Shown: positions 27,616-37,080 of the stretch, piece after piece
Numbering within the stretch: position 1 is the stretch's first letter
Layout of the letters: each line of letters starts with the position of its first letter
Origin: an uncultured Nostocoides sp.
GTDB taxonomy: Bacteria; Actinomycetota; Actinomycetes; Actinomycetales; Dermatophilaceae
Direction: 5' to 3'
NCBI GenBank assembly: GCA_937873315.1
Contig: CALMQX010000026.1
Span: 51,371-115,370 of the forward strand
Length of the DNA: 64,000 bases
Notes under the pieces: generated by a model
Seen by the model: the letters and a program-made list of their open reading frames with translations, nothing else
Databases searched by the model: none
What the model was told of the DNA's origin: nothing
Translations under genes and position numbers: made by a program

Positions 27616-28824
27616 CTAGTGCCGTGCCACGAATGTCGCCAGTCTCGTCATCGCCTCATCGCAGTCCTGAGTGCTGCCGGCGAACGAGAGGCGGAACCAC
27701 CGTGAGCCATCAAGTTCCGAGTCGACTCCGGGACGGTGCGGCGCGAAGTCGATACCCGGGGTCACGGCCACGCCAGTCGCGTCGAGGACCTCGAAGCACC
27801 ACGTCAACGAGTCGGTGGTCAGATGGCCGATATTGGCGTAGGCGTAGAACGCGCCGTCCGCGGGGGCCCACCTAGACACGCCCAATTCGCGAAGGCGACC
27901 CAGGACGAGATCCCGATTGGCGGCATACCGGCGGACGTGGCCGTCGAGTTCGCTACGGGCCCCGTCGGAAAATGCCGCCACGGCAGCAACCTGGTTGAGC
28001 GCCGGCGCACAGATGTTGAGATTGCCGAGGAGCAGCTCCACGGGTCGCCGCAGGGCTTCGGGCAGCACCGCCCAACCGACCCGCCACCCGGTCATCGAGA
28101 AGTACTTGCTCAGCGAGCCGACCAGAACGGCGTTATCGGATGATTGCGCGGCACTGGCGGCGGGCGGGCCATACGTGATCCCGTGATAGATCTCGTCGCT
28201 GATCAGCAGCACACCCTCCTCATCGCACCAGCGGGCCACTCGAGCCAACTCCTCCGGTGCGATGATCGTGCCGGTCGGATTGGCCGGGGAAGCAATGATC
28301 AGTCCCTGCGGCGGGCCACCATTCGCCTCAGACCATGAACGCAATTGGTCGACCGTCGGCTGGAATCGCTCCTGTGGACCGCAGTCGAGCTCGACCGCCT
28401 TGCACCCCAAAGCGAGCAGCGAGTTGCGGTATGCCGGATAGCCGGGCCGGGTCATCAGGACGGTGTCACCAGCATCGAAGGCCGCCAAGAAGATCGCCGT
28501 GAAGGCCGCAGAGGAGCCCGTCGTCACCGCCACTGCGGCCGGATCCACCGACACGGCGTACGCGTGCTGGTAGTGCTCGGCGATGGCTTCGCGCAAGGCT
28601 GCTACCCCCATGGCGTCGGTATAGCCATGGGGCGCGCCCGAGGCCAGCGCCCGTGCGGCGGCCTCTCGAACCGCCAGCGGGGCAGGTGTGCTGGGTTGGC
28701 CCGCGCACATGGTGATCACGTCGCCATGGGTGCCCGCACGCTGGTTCGCCGCCTTGAGCAGCTCCATCACGTGGAAGGGCTCGACCTGGCCGCGGCTCGA
28801 CAGCGGGATGCTCACGCAGGCCAT
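27616..28824 (-). CDS. Class I/II PLP aminotransferase
   Basis: 402 residues. PLP-lysine is in [15 protein letters not shown] (SLSK), with [10 protein letters not shown] and ISDEIYHGI as the conserved cofactor-binding blocks. It resembles aspartate/aromatic aminotransferases of fold type I; the amino donor is not determinable. The ATGs at 28824 and 28827 are the credible starts; a longer frame from 28926 would cross the start of the divergent PemK-like gene. Possibly cotranscribed with lepA. Confidence 0.88.
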   Translation of the reverse strand: MACVSIPLSSRGQVEPFHVMELLKAANQRAGTHGDVITMCAGQPSTPAPLAVREAAARALASGAPHGYTDAMGVAALREAIAEHYQHAYAVSVDPAAVAVTTGSSAAFTAIFLAAFDAGDTVLMTRPGYPAYRNSLLALGCKAVELDCGPQERFQPTVDQLRSWSEANGGPPQGLIIASPANPTGTIIAPEELARVARWCDEEGVLLISDEIYHGITYGPPAASAAQSSDNAVLVGSLSKYFSMTGWRVGWAVLPEALRRPVELLLGNLNICAPALNQVAAVAAFSDGARSELDGHVRRYAANRDLVLGRLRELGVSRWAPADGAFYAYANIGHLTTDSLTWCFEVLDATGVAVTPGIDFAPHRPGVDSELDGSRWFRLSFAGSTQDCDEAMTRLATFVARH

Positions 28825-28855
28825 CATGCCGTCTGAGGGGCCGGGGGCGGTTACC

Positions 28856-29350
28856 GTGGCCGATGTGAACCAGTGGCAGAAGGTGCTCGATCTCGTCCGT
28901 CGGCTGGTGCGCGCCCCAGCGCCCACCGACCAGCCTGTCGGCTACCCCGGCGATGCCGACGAGTCAGTGACCCCGGTCTATGCACCCAAACCCGATGGGC
29001 GTCCCGACCCAGGCGAAGTCGTCTGGACCTGGGTGCCTTATGAGGAGGACGCCACCCGGGGCAAGGATCGTCCCGTCTTGCTCATCGGCCACGATGACCC
29101 CTGGCTGCTCGCGCTGCCCCTGACCAGCAAGGACCATGACCGCGATGCCGCCCAAGAGGCGGCCCAGGGCCGGCATTGGATCGATATCGGCAGCGGGGCG
29201 TGGGATCCTCGCGGGCGACCCAGCGAGGTGCGGGTGGACCGGGTGATTCGGGTGGACCCGGACCGGGTACGCCGAGAAGGAGCCGTACTCGACCGGGCAC
29301 GTTTCGAAGCAGTTGCCCGGGCGGTGCGCCTCAGCCGAGGAGGTCGATGA
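28856..29350 (+). CDS. PemK/MazF-family protein, solitary
   Basis: About 164 residues. The C-terminal 110 residues form a PemK/MazF barrel: PGEVVWTWVPYEEDATRGKD, RPVLLIG, LALPLTSKDHDRD, then SEVRVDRVIRVDPDRVRREG. MazF relatives are sequence-specific mRNA endonucleases, but this long-N-terminus type sits near lepA in many actinobacteria with no antitoxin. None is visible here either, so a housekeeping RNA role is as likely as a toxin. GTG at 28856 or 28865 is the start. Confidence 0.75.
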   Translation: MADVNQWQKVLDLVRRLVRAPAPTDQPVGYPGDADESVTPVYAPKPDGRPDPGEVVWTWVPYEEDATRGKDRPVLLIGHDDPWLLALPLTSKDHDRDAAQEAAQGRHWIDIGSGAWDPRGRPSEVRVDRVIRVDPDRVRREGAVLDRARFEAVARAVRLSRGGR

Positions 29351-30743
29351 CCTCGCCAGCCGCCCGCCTACCGGACAAGACGGCTCCGTGCACGGTGCTG
29401 GGGTAGTCGGGTTCGGTGGCCTCGCCGGCCCAGAAGATCCGTCCGCCGACCGGGCTGCCCAAGGCCACCCGGTCAGCGCGGCCGCTGCCGACCACGGTCC
29501 CTGAGTAACTACCCAGGGCCCATTCGTCCCGGGACCACGAGCTGGTGAGGACGGCATTCGGCTCCGGGATGCCCTTGCCGAACATGTCTCGTAGCGCGGA
29601 CATGGCTTCGGCAACCACGACCTTGGGGTCGGCAGCCTCGATCCGGCGGGCATTCGCCCCGGAGTTGAAGCCCAGCAGAATCGGCGCGCCGGCCTTGGCG
29701 AAACTGACCCATTCGCTCCAATGCCCGGGGGTGGCCGTGAGGTACTCATGCCAATCGACATCGGTCGGCCAGAAGGCCCGCTCGAAGCGCAGGAAGGTCT
29801 TGCTGAGCACGCCCATGTCGAGTCGGGAGATCGCGTGCTGGGCGGCGGCGCTCATCGCGGGCTCGATCGTCAGCGTGCCAGCTTTGAGGACGCCGAGCGG
29901 CACGGTGACGATGACGGCCGAGGCGCGTTCCTCGCGGCCAGCGACCGTGGCGACGACCTGGCCGCCGTCAACGCGAATTCGGGTCACCGGGTTGGACAGC
30001 TGCACGTCGATGCCCTTGGCGAGATAGCTCATGACTGCGCCATAGCCGCCCGGGAAGAGGACATCGTCTCCGTCGAACTCCTTGCCCTCATCGGTCGACC
30101 AGGCCGAGAGCCGACCGGCTTCGAGGCCGTACTCGGTCTCAAAGGTGGCGGAGAGATAGAACCCAAGGTCGGCACGCTCGGCCGCCGTCAGGCCCGGGAA
30201 CCAGGAGGTGCGCTCGATGGCCTGCTGGATAGACATATCGCCGTCACCTGCGGCAGCGGCGGTGAGAGCCGCAGCCACCTTGCTTTCCCAGCCATCGGTG
30301 TCGGGTTCACGCAGCCCTTGGGCTTTCAAGGCTGCCGCAATGTAGACCTCGCCGGAGTCGTAGGAGGTCGCCAGCGTAGTCGCACCGGCTTCCTTGGCAA
30401 GCTCGGTCACCGGATTGCCCTCCGGGCCGTGAATCCACGACGCGCCGAGGTCGATCGGCTGTCCGGGCCACTGAGAGGTCGTGAAGACTCGGCCCCCGAT
30501 TCGGTCCCGTGCTTCCAGCACCGTCACGGCCAAACCCTTGGCGCTCAACGCCGATGCGGCCGCAAGTCCGGCGGCGCCGGCTCCGATGACGAGGACCCGA
30601 CGCCGGCTGTCGTCGGCCGAGCTGGGCCTTGTCGCGGCGGGTCTGGACTCAGTGGGTGACTGCGTCGAAGCCGTGCAGGCAGTGAGGGCACCCAGGAGGC
30701 TGGCGCCCGCCCCGCTGCTCAGAAGGACGCGACGAGAGGGCAT
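29331..30743 (-). CDS. Flavin amine oxidase, lipoprotein
   Basis: 470 residues of the FAD-dependent amine oxidase (MAO/polyamine oxidase) family. The N-terminus MPSRRVLLSSGAGASLLGAL ends in a lipobox LTAC, so it is exported and lipid-anchored. FAD-binding motif VLVIGAGAAGLAAASAL with the GRVFTTSQWPGQPIDLGASW block, and C-terminal GRIFWAGEATEPDYPSTVHG contacting the isoalloxazine. Choosing the ATG at 30743 reveals the signal; the longer reading frame has an implausible arginine/proline-rich extension. Likely oxidises polyamines or aromatic amines at the cell surface. Overlaps the PemK gene's end by 20 bp, convergent. Confidence 0.88.
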   Translation of the reverse strand: MPSRRVLLSSGAGASLLGALTACTASTQSPTESRPAATRPSSADDSRRRVLVIGAGAAGLAAASALSAKGLAVTVLEARDRIGGRVFTTSQWPGQPIDLGASWIHGPEGNPVTELAKEAGATTLATSYDSGEVYIAAALKAQGLREPDTDGWESKVAAALTAAAAGDGDMSIQQAIERTSWFPGLTAAERADLGFYLSATFETEYGLEAGRLSAWSTDEGKEFDGDDVLFPGGYGAVMSYLAKGIDVQLSNPVTRIRVDGGQVVATVAGREERASAVIVTVPLGVLKAGTLTIEPAMSAAAQHAISRLDMGVLSKTFLRFERAFWPTDVDWHEYLTATPGHWSEWVSFAKAGAPILLGFNSGANARRIEAADPKVVVAEAMSALRDMFGKGIPEPNAVLTSSWSRDEWALGSYSGTVVGSGRADRVALGSPVGGRIFWAGEATEPDYPSTVHGAVLSGRRAAGEVIDLLG

Positions 30744-30820
30744 AGCTAGCACGCTGCCAGGATAGGTGAGGGCGAGGCCGGCGAGTCCCCCCGGGGTACG
30801 GCCTCCCCCAACCGCTGGCG

Positions 30821-31984
30821 TTAGCGGACGGGACGTTCCAGGCGCTGCGAAAGCAGGGCGAGCAGCAGGCCCAGGACGGCGAGGATGGCCCCGACCCGGG
30901 AGGGCCACTCGTAGCCGAGACCAGCGGCGAGCACCAGGCTGCCGAGCCACGCGCCCAGACCATTGGCCACATTCAGCGTGGCGTGGTTGAGGGTCGCGGC
31001 CAGCGCCTGGCCCTCGTGAGCGACATCCATCAAGCGGGTCTGGAGCAGCGGGACCAGGACCGAGGGCACTACCCCCAGGATGAAAGGGAAGACCCAGGCC
31101 AACACGGTCAGCCGCAGAGCCGGCGCAAACGCCAGGAACATGACGATGAGCAGTGCCTGAAGGACGATGATCCCCCGCAGCACCCCCAACCGTTCACCGG
31201 CCGGGCCAGCCAAGGCCATCCCGGCCACCATGCCCAGCCCATACACGGTCAGCACCGCGGGGATGAGGCTCGACGGGAATCCGGCGATGGTCGTCATGGT
31301 GGGCGAGATATAGGCGTAGGTCGCAAACATCCCGCCGAAACCGACAATCCCGATCAGCAGGGCCAGCCAGACTTGGACATGCCGCAAGGCGCGCAGCTCA
31401 TCCAGCGGAGAAGCTCCCGCCACGGACGCTTGCTTGGGCACCCACCGGGCAACCGCAAGCACGGTCAGCGCCGCCAGCGCGCCAACCCCAACGAAGGGCA
31501 GCCCCCAGCCCAGGTGTTGACCCACCCAGGTGCCGAGCGGGACACCCACAACATTGGCGATGCCGAGACCGGCCAGGATCATCGCCACCGCCCAGGTGCG
31601 ACGCCGCTCCTCCACCAGCGAAGCTGCCAGCAGCATGGCAATGCCAAAGTAGGCGCCGTGGGGCAGACCCGACACGAATCGGGTGACCATCAGGGCTGGG
31701 TAGGTGACCGCAAAGAATGAGGCGGTATTGGCCACCGCGAAGAGCGCCATCAGGCCCATCAGCAGGCCCTTGCGCGGGGCCTTAGCGAAAGCGATCGCGA
31801 AGGCGGGTGCGCCGACCACGACGCCGGCGGCATAGGCGCTGATGTAATGGCCCGCCGTCGGGATGTCCACACCGGTGCCGGCCGAAATCTCGGGCAGCAG
31901 CCCCATCGCCACAAACTCGGTCACCCCGATCGCGAAGCCACCCAGGGCAAGGGCAGCGACGGCCAGGCCCACCGAGGAGGTCAT
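30821..31984 (-). CDS. MFS transporter (Bcr/arabinose-efflux-like)
   Basis: 387 residues, twelve predicted membrane helices. The start MTSSVGLAVAALALGGFAIG then VTEFVAMGLLPEIS is the conserved TM1 of the drug/arabinose-efflux branch (DHA1), and RFVSGLPHGAYFGIA is the family loop in the first half. The ATG at 31984 is chosen because the 17 codons before it translate a GC-rich hairpin that acts as the rpsT terminator. Function: efflux of an unidentified small molecule. Confidence 0.9.
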   Translation of the reverse strand: MTSSVGLAVAALALGGFAIGVTEFVAMGLLPEISAGTGVDIPTAGHYISAYAAGVVVGAPAFAIAFAKAPRKGLLMGLMALFAVANTASFFAVTYPALMVTRFVSGLPHGAYFGIAMLLAASLVEERRRTWAVAMILAGLGIANVVGVPLGTWVGQHLGWGLPFVGVGALAALTVLAVARWVPKQASVAGASPLDELRALRHVQVWLALLIGIVGFGGMFATYAYISPTMTTIAGFPSSLIPAVLTVYGLGMVAGMALAGPAGERLGVLRGIIVLQALLIVMFLAFAPALRLTVLAWVFPFILGVVPSVLVPLLQTRLMDVAHEGQALAATLNHATLNVANGLGAWLGSLVLAAGLGYEWPSRVGAILAVLGLLLALLSQRLERPVR

Positions 31985-31993
31985 CGGAGAAAT

Positions 31994-32033
31994 GACGACG
32001 GGCCCATCCCCCGAGGGGGACGGGCCCGTGGTC
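31994..32033 (-). terminator. rpsT terminator hairpin
   Basis: Arms ACGGGCCC (31998-32005) and GGGCCCGT (32022-32029), with an inner TCCCC/GGGGA pair around CGAG and outer GAC/GTC pairs. It begins 14 bases after the rpsT stop in the direction of transcription and ends just before the MFS start, followed by ATTTCT. Confidence 0.75.
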
Positions 32034-32046
32034 ACAGGCCGCTTGC

Positions 32047-32307
32047 TCAGAGCGCGCTGGCCTTCTTGGCCATCGCCGACTTCTTGTTGGCAGCCTGGTT
32101 GGCGTGAATGACGCCCTTGCTCACGGCCTTGTCAAGCTTGACGGAGGCCGTCTTGAGGGCCTCCTTGGCCGCGTCGACCTGACCGGCGTCAGCGGCCTCG
32201 CGGAACCGGCGGATCGCGGTCTTGAACTCGCTCTTGATCGCCTTGTTGCGCTCGGTCGCCTTGCGGTTGGTCTTGATCCGCTTGAGCTGGGACTTGATAT
32301 TTGCCAC
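32047..32307 (-). CDS. rpsT: 30S ribosomal protein S20
   Basis: An 86-residue, Lys/Ala-rich helical protein that binds the 16S rRNA 5' domain. [20 protein letters not shown] is the family N-terminus and [20 protein letters not shown] the C-terminus. Starts with GTG at 32307. A strong hairpin follows the stop. Confidence 0.97.
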   Translation of the reverse strand: MANIKSQLKRIKTNRKATERNKAIKSEFKTAIRRFREAADAGQVDAAKEALKTASVKLDKAVSKGVIHANQAANKKSAMAKKASAL

Positions 32308-32415
32308 TGGTGCGTCGCACTTTCTGCTGTGGGGTCGGTATGCCGTAGAGGGCGGCAGATGCGGACCGGGACCGGGCGTGGGGCACCCGTGGTGATCCGC
32401 TCTGGGTAGTTCTCC

Positions 32416-32441
32416 GTGCGCGCACGACCTCTTGCGCGCAC
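32416..32441 (-). terminator. Hairpin between holA and rpsT
   Basis: GTGCGCGCA (32416-32424) and TGCGCGCAC (32433-32441) form a nine-base perfect stem with an eight-base loop, 72 bp past the holA stop in the direction of transcription and 109 bp before rpsT. It could terminate holA or belong to the rpsT leader. Confidence 0.5.
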
Positions 32442-32513
32442 GCAATGGGCGAATCTACCAGCGAGGGGGTCGAGGCACCAAAAGCCGCCTCCAACGATCC
32501 GTGGCCACCAGCT

Positions 32514-33479
32514 TCAGGAGGCACCATGCTCGGTGGTGATGGTCAGAATCGCCCGCTCCACGGCATACACCGGGTCGCGACCGCCGCCCTTGACCTCAGC
32601 GTCGGCCGCCGCGACCGCGCTGATGCAGCGACCCAATGCCTCGGCGCTCCACCCGGAGAGCAGGCGGCGGGCCTTGTCGACCTGCCACGGCGCCATGCCC
32701 AACTCTCGGGCAAGCTCGGCGGATCGCCCCCGCCCGGCGCTGCCCACCTTGACCAGTTGCCGCAACTGTCCGGCCAGCACCGCGACGATCGGCACCGGGT
32801 CCACTCCCACCGCTATCGCGTGACGCAGCAACCGCAGCGCCTCCCCCGTGTCCCCGGTCATGGCGGCATCGGCAACGCGGAAGCCGGTCGCCTCGACCTT
32901 GCCGCCGTGGTAGGTCAGGACGACACTCTCGTCGATGACGCCCGTGGTGTCGGCGATGAGTTGCTGGCAGGCCGCGGCGAGCTCGCGCACATCTCGACCC
33001 ACGGCCTCGACCAGGGCTTGCACCGCCCCGGAGGTTGCCTTTCGCCCACCGGCACGAAACTCGTGGGCCGCGAAGTCGGCCTTGTCCTTATCGGACTTCA
33101 TGGCAGGCGCATCGATGACCCGGGCGCCGGCTGCGCGCAAGGCATCCGTCGCTCGCTTGCCGCGCGGACCGCCCTTGTGCAGCACGACGAGTCGGACATC
33201 TCCCGCTGTTGCCGCGGGCAAGACCTCCACCAGATCTCGGATGAGCTCATCGCTGCCCTCGTCCGCGTCGTGGACCACCAGGACCTTCTGTCCGCCAAAG
33301 AGCGACGGGCTGGCATGAACGCCGAGGTCACCAGGGGCGTACGCCGCGGCATACATCCGCACCACCTCGGCATCCGGCTCTGCAACGGTGATCTCGTGCA
33401 CGGTGTGCGCCAGAGCACGCTCGGCCAGCACACTCTCCGGACCGGAGATGAGATAGGCGGACGGGAGCGCTGGGGCCAT
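32514..33479 (-). CDS. holA: DNA polymerase III subunit delta
   Basis: 321 residues; the clamp-loader delta subunit that opens the beta clamp. SAYLISGPESVLAERALAHT is the N-terminal AAA+-like segment, with AELARELGMAPWQVDKARRL and VYAVERAILTI in the C-terminal collar. Member of the conserved holA-rpsT-lepA neighbourhood, here interrupted by accessory genes between rpsT and lepA. Confidence 0.93.
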   Translation of the reverse strand: MAPALPSAYLISGPESVLAERALAHTVHEITVAEPDAEVVRMYAAAYAPGDLGVHASPSLFGGQKVLVVHDADEGSDELIRDLVEVLPAATAGDVRLVVLHKGGPRGKRATDALRAAGARVIDAPAMKSDKDKADFAAHEFRAGGRKATSGAVQALVEAVGRDVRELAAACQQLIADTTGVIDESVVLTYHGGKVEATGFRVADAAMTGDTGEALRLLRHAIAVGVDPVPIVAVLAGQLRQLVKVGSAGRGRSAELARELGMAPWQVDKARRLLSGWSAEALGRCISAVAAADAEVKGGGRDPVYAVERAILTITTEHGAS

Positions 33480-33514
33480 GGGGACACTGTCCCACGAGGC
33501 AGCGACAACGCGAA

Positions 33515-33544
33515 GGGGGTGACCGGCTGACGCCGGTCACCCCC
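33515..33544 (-). terminator. Subtilase-gene terminator hairpin
   Basis: GGGGGTGACCGGC (33515-33527) and GCCGGTCACCCCC (33532-33544) form a perfect 13-bp stem with a TGAC loop, starting 25 bases past the protease stop. A second feature, a 16-bp palindrome ACGGTCAATTGACCGT (33565-33580), spans the protease stop codon. Confidence 0.8.
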
Positions 33545-33568
33545 TCACAGGTGAGGATTAGTCCACGG

Positions 33569-36500
33569 TCAATTGACCGTGAGCGGTGCCTTCACGACGG
33601 TGTCTCCGAGCACATTGCTCGAGGTCATCTTCGTGAGCAGCGGATGCGAGCCGGCGGTATTGCCGCGAACCTGCAGCGAGTAGGACACCGATCCACCAGG
33701 CTGACCAGGGGTGGTCGAGACCCGGAGACTGCCCGTTGGCGAACCGGCGAGCATCGCACCGTTGACGCCCTGGACGCTCTCCACACCGACGGTGAGGCCG
33801 GTGCCTGCTGGAGTGCTCGACCCGATGGTGTCGTTCGCGTACTCGTAGGTGATGTCCTCGGTGTCGCCAAGGCCGATCCAGGCTTGCATTCCACGATGGG
33901 CGGAAGGGTCACCAAAGATCGCAACGTCCCACTGCAACACAAGCCAGCTGTGCACTCCGTCGGTGAGGATCGCCGCGCGAATACCTTCTTGGCCACCCCC
34001 ATCGAGGTCGGTCCAGTACGGCGAGAGGACGCCATTGGGGCGGGCCGGGTCGGGCAGGTTCTGCGGGAGGTACTGGATGTCCTCAGAGGAATCCGCGCCG
34101 CCCAGCACCAGGTAGCCGTTGGAGACCACACCGACACGAGTGAAACTCTGCCCACCGAAACTGAAGGCCGGCACCGTGAAGTTGATGGCCTCTTCGTCAC
34201 CGATCGCCTGACCCACCAGGCCGACATCCTCGAGATCGAGGTAGCCACCGGCCGGGGAGTCCGTGGTGCTGGCGATCGCTGGCACTGCGTCCTTCGGAGC
34301 AGCGAGCATGACGTTGTTCTTGATCGCTGCCTTACCCGCTTGAACCACAGTGGCCCCGGTTGCGCCGGTGATCGTGGTCCCGGGGTCGGCCGTCGAGCGC
34401 AGCGACACTGTCGTGTCGGTGGTGCCCGTGTTGGTGGCCGTCACGGTGCACGTCGTGGTGTCGGCCACGGCAATCGTGTTCGGGTCACAGGCAGAGGTCA
34501 GCGTGGTTGCGCCCTGCTGGACATTGAATGCCACCGGCATCCGAACGGTGGTTGCCCCGGCCGAGACCCACTGAATCGCACCGAAGTACTGTCCCGGGTC
34601 GGCCGACGACGTGACTGTGATCTTGAAGGTCTGCGTCCCGCCGCTGGGGATGGTCCCACTCGAGGGAGTCACCGTGATCGATGAACCGGCGTCGGCACTG
34701 GTCTGCACCGTGAACGCATAAGGGTGCCCGGATAGGTTGCGAGCCGTTCGACGGACCGTGACCGAACCTGGCATCGTCGGCAGATTCACCGAGGGCAGGT
34801 TGAGATTGGCAGCGGTGGCCGGGTCCTGGCCCCTGGTGCGGTAGTGCACTCCGGACTCGCTGAACGAGATGGGAGCGCTGGCTGCCTTGGTGAGGTCGAC
34901 GTGCCCGGCGCCCATGTCGAACGGGTCAGCCGGTGTCGTCAAGTCCTCCTTGACCACATTCTGGCGAGCCGTCGTCATCAGGGCGGACTTGATCATTCCC
35001 GGACCCCATGCACGCTTGGCTGCCTTGACCAGGATGGCCGATCCAGCAACCATCGGGCTGGACATCGAGGTCCCGGCGATGGCCATGTACGACTCGCCGC
35101 TCGGTCCACCGCTGACGTCATCGGGTGTGGGTGTCTGGCCTGCGAGAACCTGCACACCAGGAGCGGTGATATCCGGCTTGAGGAATTGCCCGCCGGGTCC
35201 GCGCGAGGAGAAGGCCGCCATCACATTGCCCGTGCCGGCAACCGCCACACCGGCAGTGAAATGAGCCACGGCCGTGGGGTGGTCGGACATGAAGGCCACG
35301 AAGTCGGCACCGTCGGCGAGGTGCACCGTCGGCAGCCAGTGGTTATCGGTTTCGACGTCCTGCAGCGGGGAGTTGTACAGGATCATTCCTGCAGCCCCTC
35401 CCTGCTTGACGTTGTACCCCTTCTGCACGCGCCCGACGACACCTCGGCGGCACGCGACGATCTTGCCCGTGGCCGCACCCGCAGGCAGCGCAGTGCTGCA
35501 GAGCGCGTCGTAGCCGGGGATGCTCTCCGCCATGACCACGGGGCTGTCAGCGGTGACACCATCGGTGATCGAGGCACCGGTCAGCGTCACGCTATCGCCG
35601 CCGTCGGTGAGCGTCAGAGTGGACTGGAACTCACGGACCTGGGTCGAGGCGGCCACCGTGGTGGTCCACGGGGAGAAGTGGTTCACCGTCGCGGCGCCGG
35701 GGCCTTCATTTCCTGCGGAGGTCGCCACGAAGACGCCGGCCTCATAGGCATCGAGGAAGGCCATCTCCACCGGGTCCGAATAGGGGTTCGTGCCACCGGA
35801 GATGGAGAAGTTGATCACCTTGGCACCGTCGAGAATGGCCTGGCCGACGGCCGCGGCCGAGTCGGAGCCATAGCAGCCCACCGCGCCACAAACCTTGTAC
35901 TCAAGGACCCAGGCGCCGGGGGCCACGCCGGAGATCGGGCCCCGGTTGACGCCCAGGACATTGGCCGTCGTGACGGCATTACCCGCAGCGGTGGTCGTGG
36001 TGTGCGTGCCATGGCCATCGCTGTCGCGGGCCGTGGTGTAGGTCTCGCTGCCGTTCACCAGGAGGTACGTGTCCAAGAATGCCTTGCCACCGATGAGCTT
36101 GTTGTTGCACTGGAAGACGTCAACAGCGGGGGTGAGTGGATTGTCGCCAAAGTCGCACGGACGCGGCTGGCCGCTGGGCGCGGCCGGTGGCTTACGCATG
36201 CCGGAGTGGCTGGCCAGCATGGGGTGCTCCGGCCAGACGCCGGAGTCGAGGTCGGCAAAGATGACTCCTCGCCCAGCCTTGGACTGCCCGCCCAGGGCCG
36301 TCCACAAGGTGGTGGCACCAATGAACTCGGGACCCTCGACGACCTGCGGCTTGTTCAGGGTGTCGCTCTGGACAGCGGCGACGCCGGGAACTTTGAGCAA
36401 GGCAGCGGCGTCCTTGGCGCGGATGCGAGCGGCGATGCCGCCGTAGACGATCTTGATGCTCTTGCCGAGCTTGGCGCCCGGGACCTTCGCGGCGATGGCC

Positions 36501-36889
36501 TTGCGGGCGGCGGCGTCCATCGAGGAGATGTGCTTGCCGTAGGCGACCTCGGCCGCGCTCTTGCCGGTGAGGTCCTTGCCGGTGACAGACGGGCTGGTCG
36601 CGGCCAAACCAGGCAGATTGCCCTGGTAGGCGGCGAGCGCGTCGTAGTCGAGCTTGATCACGACATTGACCATGGCCGAGTCCGTGCGGGCCAAGAGCTT
36701 GGCATCCGACTGGGCGGCTTGGCCGGAGACGGACTTAGCCCCGGTGATCCGGGACTCGGGCTTGACTTCCCGAACGGTCAGAGAGTTTCGGTCCACCGAA
36801 GAAGCCTGAGCAGCAGGCACAGAGAGCAGACTCCCCGCGATCGCGACTGCTCCCAAAGCCGCGCTTGCGCGCCGCGAGGGTGCCTTCAT
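33569..36889 (-). CDS. Secreted subtilisin-like serine protease (S8)
   Basis: 1106 residues. Signal peptide about 1-30 (ends AAQAS), I9-type propeptide (about 70-180, VVIKLDYDALAAY and VPGVAAVQSD), then the S8 catalytic domain: D215 (ADLDSGVWPEHP), H293 (DGHGTHT), oxyanion N394 (SAGNEGPG), S608 (GTSMSSPMVAGSA). A PA domain is inserted between the Asn and Ser motifs (about 440-550). The C-terminal 470 residues hold an Fn3-like domain, a CARDB/DUF11-like stretch and a final beta-rich repeat. No LPXTG signal, so it is released. A GGAG lies before the ATG. Probably a nutritional extracellular protease. Confidence 0.93.
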   Translation of the reverse strand: MKAPSRRASAALGAVAIAGSLLSVPAAQASSVDRNSLTVREVKPESRITGAKSVSGQAAQSDAKLLARTDSAMVNVVIKLDYDALAAYQGNLPGLAATSPSVTGKDLTGKSAAEVAYGKHISSMDAAARKAIAAKVPGAKLGKSIKIVYGGIAARIRAKDAAALLKVPGVAAVQSDTLNKPQVVEGPEFIGATTLWTALGGQSKAGRGVIFADLDSGVWPEHPMLASHSGMRKPPAAPSGQPRPCDFGDNPLTPAVDVFQCNNKLIGGKAFLDTYLLVNGSETYTTARDSDGHGTHTTTTAAGNAVTTANVLGVNRGPISGVAPGAWVLEYKVCGAVGCYGSDSAAAVGQAILDGAKVINFSISGGTNPYSDPVEMAFLDAYEAGVFVATSAGNEGPGAATVNHFSPWTTTVAASTQVREFQSTLTLTDGGDSVTLTGASITDGVTADSPVVMAESIPGYDALCSTALPAGAATGKIVACRRGVVGRVQKGYNVKQGGAAGMILYNSPLQDVETDNHWLPTVHLADGADFVAFMSDHPTAVAHFTAGVAVAGTGNVMAAFSSRGPGGQFLKPDITAPGVQVLAGQTPTPDDVSGGPSGESYMAIAGTSMSSPMVAGSAILVKAAKRAWGPGMIKSALMTTARQNVVKEDLTTPADPFDMGAGHVDLTKAASAPISFSESGVHYRTRGQDPATAANLNLPSVNLPTMPGSVTVRRTARNLSGHPYAFTVQTSADAGSSITVTPSSGTIPSGGTQTFKITVTSSADPGQYFGAIQWVSAGATTVRMPVAFNVQQGATTLTSACDPNTIAVADTTTCTVTATNTGTTDTTVSLRSTADPGTTITGATGATVVQAGKAAIKNNVMLAAPKDAVPAIASTTDSPAGGYLDLEDVGLVGQAIGDEEAINFTVPAFSFGGQSFTRVGVVSNGYLVLGGADSSEDIQYLPQNLPDPARPNGVLSPYWTDLDGGGQEGIRAAILTDGVHSWLVLQWDVAIFGDPSAHRGMQAWIGLGDTEDITYEYANDTIGSSTPAGTGLTVGVESVQGVNGAMLAGSPTGSLRVSTTPGQPGGSVSYSLQVRGNTAGSHPLLTKMTSSNVLGDTVVKAPLTVN

Positions 36890-37080
36890 ATCAACTCCGT
36901 TTCTGTCACGTGACGCCGTCTTCGCACGTCACGGTCGTGCCACTCGATGGGCGATGGTGCCATCGGCGCAACTTTAGGACTCAACGAAGGGGCCTGGGAA
37001 GGGCTGATCTTCGCTCATTGGGCCCGCGGTCAGAACGCGAGTGCCCCCAAGGCCGCAAAGCTAGAAGGAATTCTCGTGAA
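36890..37080. other. Intergenic region upstream of the subtilase gene
   Basis: 191 bp between the helicase stop and the protease start, both genes on the minus strand. It contains the perfect palindrome GTCACGTGAC at 36905-36914, only 15-25 bp before the protease ATG and next to its ribosome-binding site. This is a candidate operator. No small gene or RNA was recognised. Confidence 0.4.

Noticed and set aside
31985..32035. Seventeen-codon N-terminal extension of the MFS transporter
   Set aside because: It translates a GC-rich inverted repeat that is better explained as the rpsT terminator; the transporter's conserved first helix begins at the ATG at 31984.
32445..33530. Plus-strand 361-codon frame opposite holA
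   Set aside because: No family resemblance; holA is conserved on the other strand.
34844..36913. Plus-strand open frame of nearly 700 codons opposite the subtilase gene
   Set aside because: An antisense shadow of GC-rich codon bias; the minus strand has signal peptide and complete catalytic triad.
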